Part shown: positions 18,762 to 28,340 of the stretch, one piece after another | How the letters are laid out: every line of letters starts with the position of its first letter | How positions within the stretch are numbered: the stretch's first letter is position 1 | NCBI RefSeq assembly: GCF_000952855.1 | Contig: NZ_JSVU01000001.1 | Coordinates: 248,001-312,000 of the forward strand | Direction of reading: 5' to 3' | Source of the DNA: Aequorivita vladivostokensis | GTDB taxonomy: Bacteria > Bacteroidota > Bacteroidia > Flavobacteriales > Flavobacteriaceae | Length of the DNA stretch: 64,000 bases | Made by a program: the position numbers and the translations under genes | The notes under the pieces: model-generated | Told to the model about the DNA's origin: nothing | The model's input: only the letters and a program-made list of their open reading frames with translations | Databases searched by the model: none

Positions 18762-20012
18762 ATGAAGAAAGTATTAATACTTGCCGCTTTTGTACTTGCA
18801 AGCGCGGTTACTTATGCGGGCGGTTACCGCGTAAGTTTACAGGGCAATAAAGCCCTGGCGATGGGCCATACGGGCGTTGCGGTTATAAACAGTAGCGAGT
18901 CCGTGTTTTTTAACCCGGCCGGACTGGTTTTTATGGAAGACAAATTTAGTGTCTCCGTTGGAGTGCACGGTGTGTTTTCAAACATTGCCTATCAAGACAC
19001 AGAGTCTGGCGCAAACGCCCGTACCGATAGTCCTGTTGGTACGCCGCTTTATCTGTATGCATCATATCAAGCAACAGACTGGTTAGCGTTCGGCCTTGGG
19101 GTTTATACACCCTATGGAAGCTCTGTAGAATATGAGGATGACTGGGCCGGATCGCACTTGGTAAATAATATCGATTTACAGGCCATATACATTCAGCCTA
19201 CAGTTTCCTTTAAAATCAATGAGAAGTTGAGTATTGGTGGTGGCCCAATCTATGCCACTGGTTCCGTTAACTTTAACAGAAACCTTAATCGAACGCTTAC
19301 CGATCTTGACGGAAACCGCGCCAATGTTACCGTTGACGCTTCCGGTGTTAGCAACTGGGGATGGGTGGCCAGCGCAATGGTTAACCTTACTGATAATTTG
19401 CATATTGGGGCAACCTACCGTTCGGAAATTATTTTGGAAGCAGAAGATGGCGACGCCGACTTTTCAAACATTCCAAATTCACCGTTGACGCCTTTTGCCG
19501 ATACTACTTTTGACGCCTCATTACCGATGCCAGCTGAAATGACCGTGGGAATGTCCTATGAGTTTTGTGAAAGCTGGACCTTCGCTTTTGATTTCAACAG
19601 AACATATTGGGATGTGTACAATTCCTTGGATATTGATTTTGCAAACCCCGTAATTCCAGATTCAAAAAACGCGCGTAATTACAAGAATGCTTCTATCTAT
19701 CGTTTCGGAATGCAGTATGACGCTACCAAGATGTTTACCTTAAGAGCCGGTTATTATTTTGACGAATCTCCCGTTCGTGAGGGCTATTTCGCACCTGAAA
19801 CACCACGTAACGACAGCAACAACTTTACTGCAGGTCTTACCGTGAATATTGGAGACCACCTTCAGATAGATGCATCCTTCCTGTATTCACACTTTAAGGA
19901 AGTGGATGCGTCCTATGACTATTACTTCGAAAATGGGGTAGCAGTTCCTTTTAAGGGAACCTACAAAACCAATGCTTTCGTTCCAGGATTGGGGCTTACT
20001 TATAAATTATAA
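18762..20012 (+). CDS. OmpP1/FadL family outer-membrane transporter
   Basis: The protein has 416 residues with a signal peptide (1-19, ending TYAGG). The N-terminal hatch region (ALAMGHTGVAVINSSESVFFNPAGL) is characteristic of FadL-type channels, and the terminal strand FVPGLGLTYKL ends in an outer-membrane barrel. FadL proteins take up hydrophobic compounds. The next gene, 18 bp downstream, is a secreted GDSL lipase-like lipoprotein. The pair may work together on lipid substrates, an inference from adjacency. Confidence 0.92.
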   Translation: MKKVLILAAFVLASAVTYAGGYRVSLQGNKALAMGHTGVAVINSSESVFFNPAGLVFMEDKFSVSVGVHGVFSNIAYQDTESGANARTDSPVGTPLYLYASYQATDWLAFGLGVYTPYGSSVEYEDDWAGSHLVNNIDLQAIYIQPTVSFKINEKLSIGGGPIYATGSVNFNRNLNRTLTDLDGNRANVTVDASGVSNWGWVASAMVNLTDNLHIGATYRSEIILEAEDGDADFSNIPNSPLTPFADTTFDASLPMPAEMTVGMSYEFCESWTFAFDFNRTYWDVYNSLDIDFANPVIPDSKNARNYKNASIYRFGMQYDATKMFTLRAGYYFDESPVREGYFAPETPRNDSNNFTAGLTVNIGDHLQIDASFLYSHFKEVDASYDYYFENGVAVPFKGTYKTNAFVPGLGLTYKL

Positions 20013-20030
20013 TCGAAAAAAATCTTAAAG

Positions 20031-21563
20031 ATGAAAAATATACTTAAATATACTTTTGCAGTTTTGGCCGTTGGCTTTGCAAGCTGCGAGCCCGAATTTG
20101 ATACTCCTGTAACAGATGATGGTTTTTACAGTAGCGGTACGGCAAACCTTTCAAACTATGTTGCCGTTGGAAATTCCCTGACCGCGGGTTACGCTGATGG
20201 CGCACTCTATATTACGGGCCAGAAAAACAGCTACCCAAACATTATGGCAGAACAATTTGCCTTTGTGGGCGGTGGTGAATTTACCCAACCGTTGATGAAT
20301 GATAATCTCGGCGGTCTGTTATTGGGCGGAACGCAGATAACTGAAAACAGATTCGTTCTTGCCGTTGACGCAAACGGAAACCCAGGGCCGGTTCGTTTGG
20401 AAGGAACCCCAACAACCGATGTCTCAAATAAATTAAGTGGGTCTTTCAATAATATGGGTGTTCCGGGCGCAAAGAGTTTTCACTTGGTAGCTCCAGGTTA
20501 TGGTAATGTAGCTGGAGTGCCTACAGGTTCAGCTAATCCTTATTTTGCACGTTTTGCCAGTAGTGAAAATGCAACCGTAGTTGGCGACGCCGCTGCGCAA
20601 AACCCAACTTTTTTCAGTCTGTGGATCGGAAATAACGACATTTTGGGCTATGCAACTTCAGGAGGCTCTGGAGTTGACCAGACAGGAAATTTTGATCCTG
20701 CGTCCTATGGACCAAATGACATTACAGACCCAAATGTTTTTACGTCTGTTTATAGCCAGCAGGTAGATGCTCTTACTGCAAGTGGCGCCAAAGGTGTTTT
20801 GGTGAATATTCCGGAAGTAACTTCCATACCTTATTTTACTACCGTTCCAACAAATGCAATTCCCTTGGATGCTGCCACAGCGGCACAATTAAATGCACAG
20901 TTTGCTGCGTATAACAATCAAGTATTGCCTGGTTTGGCCGGAATGGGCGTTATTTCTCCCGAAGAAGCTGCGCTACGTATGATTAATTTCTCGGCGGGAC
21001 AGAATTTTCCAATTATGACCGATGACGATTTAACAGATTTAACTACAATCCTGCAAGGACCTCCTTTCAATCTTCCAGTTCAATTGGCAGCGTTATTAGG
21101 TCAATTGCGACAAGTAAAATCTGACGACCTTATTGTTCTAACGGCATCATCGGTATTGGGAACCACACCCGATCCCAACAATCCTCAAGGCGTGATCGGT
21201 GTTTCCATTCCCTTGAGCGATAAATACGTTCTTGCAGTTTCTGAGCAGGCTCGCGTTACGGCTGCAAGTACTGCATATAATGCAACCATTCAAGCGCTTG
21301 CCGGCTCCAAAGGCTTGGCCTATGTTGATGCCAAAGCGGCTCTGGCCAGAGTAGCCAATGGCGGTGTCGCTTATGACGGTGGCGTGCTTACGTCGCAATT
21401 TGTAACGGGCGGAGCGTTTTCTTTGGATGGCGTTCACCCAACCCCAAGAGGGTATGCCTATACCGCAAACTTGATTATTCGTGCAATTAACGAAACTTAC
21501 GATGCAACCATCCCAACGGTGCACGTGGGTAATTATCCTACTATCACTGCCGCAAACAATTAA
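20031..21563 (+). CDS. SGNH/GDSL hydrolase lipoprotein
   Basis: The protein has 510 residues. A lipoprotein signal (VGFASC, lipid Cys19) places it in the envelope. SGNH blocks are visible: block I AVGNSLTAGYADG with nucleophile Ser49, block III SLWIGNNDILGY, and block V LDGVHPTPRGYAYTANL with the Asp and His of the triad. It is longer than typical bacterial GDSL esterases because of insertions between blocks. It is in an apparent operon with the FadL-type porin and is followed by a strong terminator. The ester substrate is unknown. Confidence 0.92.
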   Translation: MKNILKYTFAVLAVGFASCEPEFDTPVTDDGFYSSGTANLSNYVAVGNSLTAGYADGALYITGQKNSYPNIMAEQFAFVGGGEFTQPLMNDNLGGLLLGGTQITENRFVLAVDANGNPGPVRLEGTPTTDVSNKLSGSFNNMGVPGAKSFHLVAPGYGNVAGVPTGSANPYFARFASSENATVVGDAAAQNPTFFSLWIGNNDILGYATSGGSGVDQTGNFDPASYGPNDITDPNVFTSVYSQQVDALTASGAKGVLVNIPEVTSIPYFTTVPTNAIPLDAATAAQLNAQFAAYNNQVLPGLAGMGVISPEEAALRMINFSAGQNFPIMTDDDLTDLTTILQGPPFNLPVQLAALLGQLRQVKSDDLIVLTASSVLGTTPDPNNPQGVIGVSIPLSDKYVLAVSEQARVTAASTAYNATIQALAGSKGLAYVDAKAALARVANGGVAYDGGVLTSQFVTGGAFSLDGVHPTPRGYAYTANLIIRAINETYDATIPTVHVGNYPTITAANN

Positions 21564-21584
21564 TAGCTAAAAGATTAATTTGAG

Positions 21585-21617
21585 AAAAACCGTCCTCATT
21601 TGGGGGCGGTTTTTTTA
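21585..21617 (+). terminator. Rho-independent terminator after the GDSL lipoprotein
   Basis: The stem AAAAACCGTCCTC (21585-21597) pairs with GGGGGCGGT (21102 bases apart from no other copy seen; at 21602-21610) through two G-T pairs. An ATTT loop and a run of T follow, ending the fadL-like/GDSL operon. Confidence 0.85.
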
Positions 21618-21646
21618 TCTTTAGGTTCAATTTAAATTCCTTAAAA

Positions 21647-21988
21647 ATGAAACTTATCATAAAATTATTGCTCACGGCACTCGCGGTCGTTATTCTTTCC
21701 AAAATCCTGCCCGGCGTAGCTGTAGAAGGCTATGGTTCGGCCATAATAGTTGCAATTGTGATTGCACTATTGCGGCTTATAGTGAAGCCAATTTTGGTGC
21801 TGTTGACGCTGCCCATAACCATTATTACCTTTGGGCTTTTCCTGCTGATAATCAATGCTTTCATTATAATGATGGCCGACTATTTTGTGGGCGGGTTTGC
21901 GGTGGCTACCATTTGGTGGGCGCTACTTTTCAGTTTGTTGCTTTCGCTTTTTCAATCCCTTCTTTTTTCGCTTATAAAGGAAGATTAG
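21647..21988 (+). CDS. Phage-holin-family integral membrane protein
   Basis: The protein has 113 residues and is almost entirely hydrophobic, with about four transmembrane helices (roughly 3-22, 27-50, 53-75, 85-108). A conserved-looking RLIVKPILVLLTLPITIITFGLF segment (split here by family convention around IKPIL) matches the four-TMS holin superfamily common in bacterial chromosomes. There are no phage genes nearby, so it is a housekeeping membrane protein of unknown role. It stands alone between a terminator and the tig promoter. Confidence 0.8.
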   Translation: MKLIIKLLLTALAVVILSKILPGVAVEGYGSAIIVAIVIALLRLIVKPILVLLTLPITIITFGLFLLIINAFIIMMADYFVGGFAVATIWWALLFSLLLSLFQSLLFSLIKED

Positions 21989-22020
21989 CAAATTGCTGAA
22001 CAACAGTTTGTAATTGTTTG

Positions 22021-22048
22021 TTGTGTTGTCTAAAAAGCCGTACTTTTG
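22021..22048 (+). promoter_or_regulatory. Bacteroidota-type promoter for tig
   Basis: TTG at 22021-22023 and TACTTTTG at 22041-22048 are separated by 17 bp, matching the Bacteroidota consensus TTG / TAnnTTTG. The trigger factor ATG lies 26 bp downstream. Confidence 0.75.
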
Positions 22049-22073
22049 CAACCCGAAATTCAGAAGAGAAAAA

Positions 22074-23393
22074 ATGAACATTACAAAAAAAGACATTGAT
22101 AAACTGAACGCCGTGCTTACGGTAGAGGTTTCAAAAGAGGACTATTCAGGTAAAGTTGAAAAGGTTCTTAACGATTATCGTAAAAACGCCAATATTCCCG
22201 GGTTCCGAAAAGGGCATGTGCCTATGGGAATGGTAAAGAAGCAGTACGGAAAGGCTGTATTGGTGGAAGAAGTGAACAAGCTGCTCCAGGATGCACTCCA
22301 CAAATTCCTCAACGAAGAAAAACTTGACGTGCTGGGCAACCCACTTCCGAAGAATGAAGCGGAAATCAATTGGGATGCAGACGATTATTCCTTTGAGTTT
22401 GAATTGGGCCTTGCACCAAAGTTCGATGTGGATGTAAAGGGCAAAGAGGTGGTTCAATATAAAATCATTGCCGATGATGAAATGCTTAACAACCAAGTAA
22501 AGACCATCCGCAAGCAATACGGCAAGTTGATTTCCAAAAAAGAAGTGGAAGAAGGTGATGAAATTACCGGAACTTTTACTTCAAATGAAAAAGAAATAGA
22601 GAAGAAAACAACCCTTTCCACAGAGGAGATTGCCGGTAAAAAGCAATTGGAAAGTTTAATTGGGGCAAAAGTTGGCGACACGGTTACTTTGAAAACAAAG
22701 GGAATGTTTGGCGATGACCACGACAACCAAAAGTATTTTGGCGTTTCGCATGACGATGCCCACGGTTTGGACATTGAAGTTTCTTTCAAAATCGAAGAAG
22801 TGAACAAACGTGAAATGGCCGAATTGAACCAAGAACTGTTCGATAAATTGTTCGGGGAAGGCGTGGTTACTTCCAAAGAGGAATTGAAGGCCAAAATAAA
22901 GGAAGATGCCGAAGGACAATTTGCACAACAAAGCGACCAAAAATTATTGAATGATGTAGTTGAGACCTTGATTGAAAACACAAAATTCGATCTTCCGAAG
23001 GAATTTTTGCAGCGCTGGATTGCAATGACTGGCGAAAAAAGACTGTCAGAAGAAGATGCAAAAGCCGAATACGAAAGAAGCGAAAAGGGCCTGCGCTACC
23101 AATTGATAGAAGGAAAACTTCGTGCGGAAAACAATCTGCAGGTAACTTTTGAAGAGTTGAAAGACTATTCAAAAAATATGATAAAAGCGCAGATGGCACA
23201 ATTTGGCCAAACGGACCCTTCAGATGAGGAATTGGAATCAATCGCGGCCCGCATTCTTTCAAATAAGGAAGAAGTAGAACGTCTGAGCGAGCAGTTGAAC
23301 ACCAACAAATTACTTAACTTCTTTAAGGAAAACGCAAAATTGAAGACCAAAGAGGTTACCTACGATGAATTCATTAAGGAAGCCTACGCCTAA
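22074..23393 (+). CDS. tig: Trigger factor
   Basis: A ribosome-bound chaperone. The protein has 439 residues with the ribosome-binding domain containing NIPGFRKGHVPMGMVKKQYG (about 33-52, the family's GFRxGxxP signature). An FKBP-like domain lies in the middle (about 145-245) and a helical C-terminal domain follows. The start at 22074 gives the standard N-terminus MNITKKDIDK; an earlier in-frame ATG at 22014 lies upstream of the promoter and is rejected. It lies upstream of clpP and clpX, the conserved bacterial order. Confidence 0.96.
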   Translation: MNITKKDIDKLNAVLTVEVSKEDYSGKVEKVLNDYRKNANIPGFRKGHVPMGMVKKQYGKAVLVEEVNKLLQDALHKFLNEEKLDVLGNPLPKNEAEINWDADDYSFEFELGLAPKFDVDVKGKEVVQYKIIADDEMLNNQVKTIRKQYGKLISKKEVEEGDEITGTFTSNEKEIEKKTTLSTEEIAGKKQLESLIGAKVGDTVTLKTKGMFGDDHDNQKYFGVSHDDAHGLDIEVSFKIEEVNKREMAELNQELFDKLFGEGVVTSKEELKAKIKEDAEGQFAQQSDQKLLNDVVETLIENTKFDLPKEFLQRWIAMTGEKRLSEEDAKAEYERSEKGLRYQLIEGKLRAENNLQVTFEELKDYSKNMIKAQMAQFGQTDPSDEELESIAARILSNKEEVERLSEQLNTNKLLNFFKENAKLKTKEVTYDEFIKEAYA

Positions 23394-23522
23394 TTCAGCG
23401 AAGAAATAGTTATCTTTAGGCGTTGAATTATTTAATTTGACGCCTTTTTAATTCCCGCGCAGATGGGAATCTTAAGGCTTTCTAAATTAATTTTCGTAAA
23501 TCTAAAAAACGAACAAACATTT

Positions 23523-24197
23523 ATGAACTACAGTAACGAATTCAGAAACTTTGCTATAAAAGATCAAGGCATCAACAATATGTACTACGACAAAATTATA
23601 AGTAGTATGTACCCTACCAATTTGACGCCAAATATTATTGAAGAACGCCAGATGAACGCCGTGGCAATGGACGTTTTTTCGCGGTTAATGATGGATCGAA
23701 TCATATTTCTCGGCACGGGAATCAACGACCAAGTGGCAAATATTGTGCAGGCACAACTATTGTTTTTGGCAAGCACCGATGCCGCTCGCGATATCCAAAT
23801 TTACATCAACTCTCCCGGCGGTAGCGTGTACGCGGGCTTGGGGATTTATGATACTATGCAATTCATAAAACCGGACGTGGCAACCATTTGCACCGGAATG
23901 GCAGCTTCCATGGCCGCCGTCCTCTTGTGCGCCGGTGAAAAAGGAAAGCGTAGCGGATTAACGCATTCACGTGTGATGATCCACCAACCTTTGGGCGGGG
24001 CCCAGGGCCAAGCGAGCGATATTGAAATTACCGCCCGTGAAATAATTACCTTAAAAGAAGAGCTTTATAAAATCATCGCCAAACACACGGGACAAACCTA
24101 TGAAAAAGTGTATGACGACAGCGATCGAGATTATTGGATGAAGGCCGATAAGGCTTTGGAGTACGGCATGATCGATGAAATATTGACACGAAGCTAA
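23523..24197 (+). CDS. clpP: ATP-dependent Clp protease proteolytic subunit
   Basis: The protein has 224 residues starting at [16 protein letters not shown]; an in-frame ATG at 23463 would add 20 residues without family support. Catalytic residues are Ser129 in [10 protein letters not shown] and His154 in [12 protein letters not shown], with the Asp in the following helix region. It forms the tetradecameric peptidase that pairs with ClpX, encoded 28 bp downstream. A degenerate inverted repeat (ATTCCC...GGGAAT) lies just upstream. Confidence 0.96.
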   Translation: MNYSNEFRNFAIKDQGINNMYYDKIISSMYPTNLTPNIIEERQMNAVAMDVFSRLMMDRIIFLGTGINDQVANIVQAQLLFLASTDAARDIQIYINSPGGSVYAGLGIYDTMQFIKPDVATICTGMAASMAAVLLCAGEKGKRSGLTHSRVMIHQPLGGAQGQASDIEITAREIITLKEELYKIIAKHTGQTYEKVYDDSDRDYWMKADKALEYGMIDEILTRS

Positions 24198-24225
24198 AAA
24201 ACAGATTTTTTTGAAAAAAGATAAT

Positions 24226-25458
24226 ATGTCGAAAGAAGATTTAGAATGTTCCTTTTGTGGCCGCAAAAAGTCGGAAACCAACTTGCTCATTGCGGGTCTG
24301 GATGCCCACATTTGCGACCGTTGTATTGAACAGGCCCACGGAATTGTGGTTGAGGAGGCGTTGCATTCAGGAAACACAGATCTTTCCAAAGATTTAATGC
24401 TGAAAAAGCCAAAACTCATCAATGCATTTTTGGACGAATACGTAATAGGGCAGGAGCATACCAAGAAAGTAATGTCGGTTGCCGTTTACAATCACTACAA
24501 GCGATTGTTACAGCCAAAGAGTGATGACGATATTGAAATACAGAAAAGTAATATCATCATTGTGGGGCAGACCGGAACCGGAAAAACCTTGATTGCAAAA
24601 ACCATAGCTCGAATGTTGAACGTTCCCTTGGCTATCGTTGACGCTACGGTTTTAACCGAAGCTGGTTATGTGGGCGAGGACGTGGAGAGTATTTTAACCC
24701 GTTTGCTCCAAGCCGCAGATTACAATCTCGAAAAAGCAGAAAACGGAATTGTATTTATTGATGAAATTGATAAAATTGCCCGTAAGAGCGACAATCCGTC
24801 AATTACCCGCGATGTGAGTGGCGAAGGTGTACAGCAGGCGTTATTGAAACTTTTGGAAGGAACTACGGTAAACGTGCCGCCAAAAGGAGGCCGAAAACAT
24901 CCGGATCAAAAATTTATTGAGGTAAATACGGAAAATATCCTCTTCATTGCTGGTGGTGCCTTTGATGGCATTGAGCGTCATATTTCAAAAAGATTGAATA
25001 TGCAGGCTGTCGGATTTTCAGCATCCTTAAAGGAAAATCAAATGGAAAAGGATAATATGCTTCGCTATATTATTCCGAAGGATTTAAAGGATTTTGGCTT
25101 GATTCCCGAAATAATCGGCCGTCTTCCCGTGCTTACTTATATGAATCCTCTAGATAAGGAAACATTGCGTGCAATTCTTACCGAGCCTAAAAATGCCATT
25201 ATAAAACAGTATAAAAAACTGTTTGAAATGGATGGAATCGATTTTGTGATTACTGAAGAGGCATTGGACTTTATCGTTGATCAGGCCATTGAATACAAGC
25301 TGGGCGCACGTGGACTCAGGTCGCTTTGCGAAGCCGTGTTGACCGATGCCATGTACGATCTCCCGGGAACGGACGAAACAAAACTGCACGTAACTAAGGA
25401 ATACGTTGAAGAAAAGATGAGCAAATCAACAATCAAAAAGTTGAAAGCGGTTTCTTAA
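24226..25458 (+). CDS. clpX: Clp protease ATP-binding subunit ClpX
   Basis: An AAA+ unfoldase of 410 residues. The N-terminal zinc-binding domain has Cys8, Cys11, Cys30 and Cys33. Walker A is GQTGTGKT (114-121), Walker B is IVFIDEID, and sensor/arginine-finger regions appear around [12 protein letters not shown] and [13 protein letters not shown] at 24226 is preferred over a TTG five codons upstream. It is co-transcribed with clpP and followed by a terminator. Confidence 0.97.
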   Translation: MSKEDLECSFCGRKKSETNLLIAGLDAHICDRCIEQAHGIVVEEALHSGNTDLSKDLMLKKPKLINAFLDEYVIGQEHTKKVMSVAVYNHYKRLLQPKSDDDIEIQKSNIIIVGQTGTGKTLIAKTIARMLNVPLAIVDATVLTEAGYVGEDVESILTRLLQAADYNLEKAENGIVFIDEIDKIARKSDNPSITRDVSGEGVQQALLKLLEGTTVNVPPKGGRKHPDQKFIEVNTENILFIAGGAFDGIERHISKRLNMQAVGFSASLKENQMEKDNMLRYIIPKDLKDFGLIPEIIGRLPVLTYMNPLDKETLRAILTEPKNAIIKQYKKLFEMDGIDFVITEEALDFIVDQAIEYKLGARGLRSLCEAVLTDAMYDLPGTDETKLHVTKEYVEEKMSKSTIKKLKAVS

Positions 25459-25480
25459 GGATCGAAGTTTTTATAAAAGC

Positions 25481-25508
25481 AAAACCCCGATGAAAATCGG
25501 GGTTTTTT
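25481..25508 (+). terminator. Rho-independent terminator after clpX
   Basis: The stem AAACCCCGA (25482-25490) / TCGGGGTTT (25497-25505) with a TGAAAA loop and trailing T ends the clpP-clpX unit. Confidence 0.88.
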
Positions 25509-25526
25509 ATACTTACTAATTAACAC

Positions 25527-25709
25527 TTAAGGGATAGCGAGCAAAGATTTATTCTTGTTGTAAAGAATTTTATTGTGCATTTGCTCTTTCTTGCTCTTTA
25601 AATTATAACCGGCTACTTCACCGTCATTTTTAGCTGCATTTGTAGATGCACATGACGAAAACAAAAAGGTAAAAACCAAAAAGCAAACTATGTATAAAAC
25701 TTGTTTCAT
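25527..25709 (-). CDS. Small putative lipoprotein
   Basis: The protein has 60 residues. A lipoprotein signal (MKQVLYIVCFLVFTFLFSSC, lipid Cys20) is followed by a short Lys/Asn-rich mature part with no recognised domain. The clear signal peptide and the ATG start support a real small gene on the strand opposite clpX. I do not recognise the mature sequence. It sits between clpX and the GH3-like gene with no partner. Confidence 0.6.
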   Translation of the reverse strand: MKQVLYIVCFLVFTFLFSSCASTNAAKNDGEVAGYNLKSKKEQMHNKILYNKNKSLLAIP

Positions 25710-25880
25710 TTTGAAATATCAATGATTTTTGATGCCTCAAAAGTACCATGGAACCACAGTGACCACAAAAGTTTTAGTTGAACTTACATAGAAAGTCGTT
25801 GAAATACATTTTTTGAAAAAAGTAGTCGTTAAAGTGTTTGAAATATACGATTTACAACCCTTTGTAAAACTAGAAAAGTA

Positions 25881-27401
25881 TTAAAAGGAACGATTGAGCG
25901 TTAACAATTCTTCCAAATAATCCCGCGTGTTGGAAAGTCTGGGCACTTTGTGCTGCCCGCCCAGTTTGTTTTTTTCCTTTAACCAGTCATAAAAAAGACG
26001 TTCCCGCGCGTGATGGATTTTTGGGGCGTTTAAAGTAGTATTGTTGAAACGTTTCGCCTCATAATCGCTATTTACTTCCTGTAAAGCAGTATCCAAAAGT
26101 TTGGTAAACGATTGAAGATCATCGGGCGGCGATTTGAATTCAATAATCCACTCGTGCGCGCCTTTTTCTTTTCCATTCATAAAAATGGGCGCGGCTGTAT
26201 AATCCACGATTTCGGCGTTGGTAAGTTGCGAAGCCTTTCGCAGTGCAGTCTCGGCATTTTCAATAATTAACTCTTCGCCAAAAACATTGATGTGGTGTTT
26301 TGTTCTTCCCGTAACTTTTATGCGGTATGGATCCGTTGAGGTAAAACGAACGGTATCGCCAATTTTATAGCGCCAAAGACCCGCATTGGTAGTAATGACG
26401 ATGGCATAATTTTTCCCTTCTTCCACCTCGCTCAGCGGAATTACCTTTTCGTCCGGAGTACCGTATTTATCCATAGGGATAAATTCATAAAAAATTCCGT
26501 AATCAAGCATCAACAGCAACTCCTTGTTTTCGTTTCGGTCCTGGATTGCAAAAAAACCTTCCGAAGCATTGTAAATTTCATAATACCTAAAATCACTTTT
26601 GGGTAGCAATTTATTATATTGGTCAATGTACGGATCAAAATTTACACCGCCGTGAAAATATACCTCCAAATTTGGCCAAACTTCAAAAAGATTATTTCTA
26701 CCGGTAGTTTCAATAACCTGGTTCAGCAATACGAGCATCCACGAGGGCACGCCGGCCAGACTGGTAACATTTTCCTTGATGGTTTCATTAACTATTGCCT
26801 GCATTTTGGTTTCCCAATCGCCCATTAGTGAAACTTCGTTGCTGGGCGTACTGCTAAACTCGGCCCAAAAAGGCATATTGTCTATCAAAATTGCGGAAAG
26901 GTCGCCAAACACGGTTCCGTTTTCTTCATACAATTGCTTGCTTCCCCCGAGCCGTAAACTCTTTCCCAAAAATAATTGGGCATTTGGATTGTTGTTTAGG
27001 TACATGCACAGCAAATCCTTACTCGCTGCATAGTGGCAGTTTTCGAGGGAATCGTTTGTAACGGGAATGAATTTACTCTTGGCATTGGTAGTGCCGCTGG
27101 ATTTGGCAAACCATTTTATGGGCGTGGGCCAAAAAATATTGCTTTCGCCGCGGCGGGCGCGTTCAATTCTGGCCTCATTTTCTTCGTAAGTTGTAACCGG
27201 CACCCTTTCTGAAAATTCACGGTAGGTCTTTATGGTTGAAAAATTGTATTCGCGGCCAATTTCAGTATATTTTGCTTTTTGGAGTAAATTGAAAAGCAAT
27301 TCTTCCTGAACCTCAATAGGATACTTCAAAAAAAGGTCTATTTGATGAAATCTTTTTTTAAGGAACCAAGAAGCAATAGAATTTACAATGGGGATTGGCA
27401 T
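25881..27401 (-). CDS. GH3 auxin-responsive promoter family protein (adenylate-forming)
   Basis: The protein has 506 residues. It belongs to the bacterial GH3 family of acyl-adenylate enzymes. ATP-binding segments are visible (FAKSSGTTNAKSKFIPVT, then YNASEGFFAIQD), as is the hinge region WRYKIGDTVRFTS followed by KVTGRTKHHINVFGEEL. Plant members conjugate amino acids to hormones. The bacterial function is not established, and the plant name should not be read literally. There is no signal peptide. It is a single-gene unit divergent from the DUF2797 gene. Confidence 0.9.
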   Translation of the reverse strand: MPIPIVNSIASWFLKKRFHQIDLFLKYPIEVQEELLFNLLQKAKYTEIGREYNFSTIKTYREFSERVPVTTYEENEARIERARRGESNIFWPTPIKWFAKSSGTTNAKSKFIPVTNDSLENCHYAASKDLLCMYLNNNPNAQLFLGKSLRLGGSKQLYEENGTVFGDLSAILIDNMPFWAEFSSTPSNEVSLMGDWETKMQAIVNETIKENVTSLAGVPSWMLVLLNQVIETTGRNNLFEVWPNLEVYFHGGVNFDPYIDQYNKLLPKSDFRYYEIYNASEGFFAIQDRNENKELLLMLDYGIFYEFIPMDKYGTPDEKVIPLSEVEEGKNYAIVITTNAGLWRYKIGDTVRFTSTDPYRIKVTGRTKHHINVFGEELIIENAETALRKASQLTNAEIVDYTAAPIFMNGKEKGAHEWIIEFKSPPDDLQSFTKLLDTALQEVNSDYEAKRFNNTTLNAPKIHHARERLFYDWLKEKNKLGGQHKVPRLSNTRDYLEELLTLNRSF

Positions 27402-27449
27402 GTTTTTCTGCTATCTTTATGCTATAAAAATAACGATTTTATAATTACG

Positions 27450-27475
27450 ACCTGCCTGCTGGAAGGTAGGTTTTT
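27450..27475. repeat. Imperfect hairpin between divergent genes
   Basis: ACCTGCCT (27450-27457) faces AGGTAGGT (27464-27471) with one mismatch, and five T follow. It looks like a terminator but no plus-strand gene precedes it. It is more likely a copy of a small intergenic palindrome family. Confidence 0.5.
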
Positions 27476-27545
27476 AACTTTTTTTGAAGTGATGTTTTCA
27501 CGGCGTTTCTTCAGAAAGCAGGATCACCTAAATATTTTTGAGTAA

Positions 27546-28340
27546 ATGAATTACGAAGGAGTGCTAACAAAAATGCAGACTGAAAATGGATCGCCCATTC
27601 AGTATTACTTGGTTTTTGAAAATGATTTTTTGCATATGAACCAGTTGCTGGATAAGAAAGTTTCAATCAATTTTCTGCGCTATCAATGCCTGAATTGTGG
27701 CCTTCAGAAGAAAATTTACCGTCAAGGTTACTGTTATGATTGCTTTTTTGAAATTCCCCAAGCGGCCGATTGGGTGATAAGTCCTGAAAAAAGCAAGGCG
27801 CATCTCAATATAGCGGAACGCGATTTAGAATTTGAAAAACGCGCGCAGCTGCAACCCCACGTGGTCTACCTTGCCAATAGCAGCAGTGTAAAAGTTGGTG
27901 TAACTCGCAAAAGCCAAATCCCCACGCGTTGGATTGACCAAGGCGCACACGAGGCTATTGAAATTGTGGAGGTGCCCAACCGCTATCTGGCAGGAATTAC
28001 CGAAGTAGCGTTAAAGGATCACGTGAGCGATAAAACCAATTGGAGAAGCATGCTAAAAAACGACGTAAAGGATGAAAATTTGGTGGAATGGCGCAACAGG
28101 CTGAAGCAATTCATTCCCGCTGAAGCTGCCGAATATTATTTGGAGAATAATACTGAAACAAATCTGCTGTTCCCAGTGATGAACTATCCCGAAAAGCCAA
28201 AATCCTTAAATCTCGAAAAAAATCCATTTTATGAAGGAATTCTAAAAGGAATTAAGGGACAATACCTGATGTTTGAAGATCAAACCGTTTTCAATATTCG
28301 GGGAAATGAAGGTTATGTGGTTTCAATTACCGTAAATTAA
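27546..28340 (+). CDS. DUF2797 family zinc-ribbon protein
   Basis: The protein has 264 residues. Two CxxC pairs near the N-terminus (CLNC at about 50-53, CYDC at about 64-67) would bind zinc. The central segment VVYLANSSSVKVGVTR, followed by RWIDQGA, resembles the opening of GIY-YIG-type nuclease folds. I recognise the family as DUF2797; its activity is unknown to me. The stop codon overlaps that of the converging AsmA-like gene by four bases, so the two transcripts must end within or across each other. Confidence 0.82.
   Translation: MNYEGVLTKMQTENGSPIQYYLVFENDFLHMNQLLDKKVSINFLRYQCLNCGLQKKIYRQGYCYDCFFEIPQAADWVISPEKSKAHLNIAERDLEFEKRAQLQPHVVYLANSSSVKVGVTRKSQIPTRWIDQGAHEAIEIVEVPNRYLAGITEVALKDHVSDKTNWRSMLKNDVKDENLVEWRNRLKQFIPAEAAEYYLENNTETNLLFPVMNYPEKPKSLNLEKNPFYEGILKGIKGQYLMFEDQTVFNIRGNEGYVVSITVN

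Noticed and set aside
21647-21988. Holin-family gene as evidence of a prophage
   Set aside because: It is alone among housekeeping genes, and this four-TMS family is common on bacterial chromosomes without phage.
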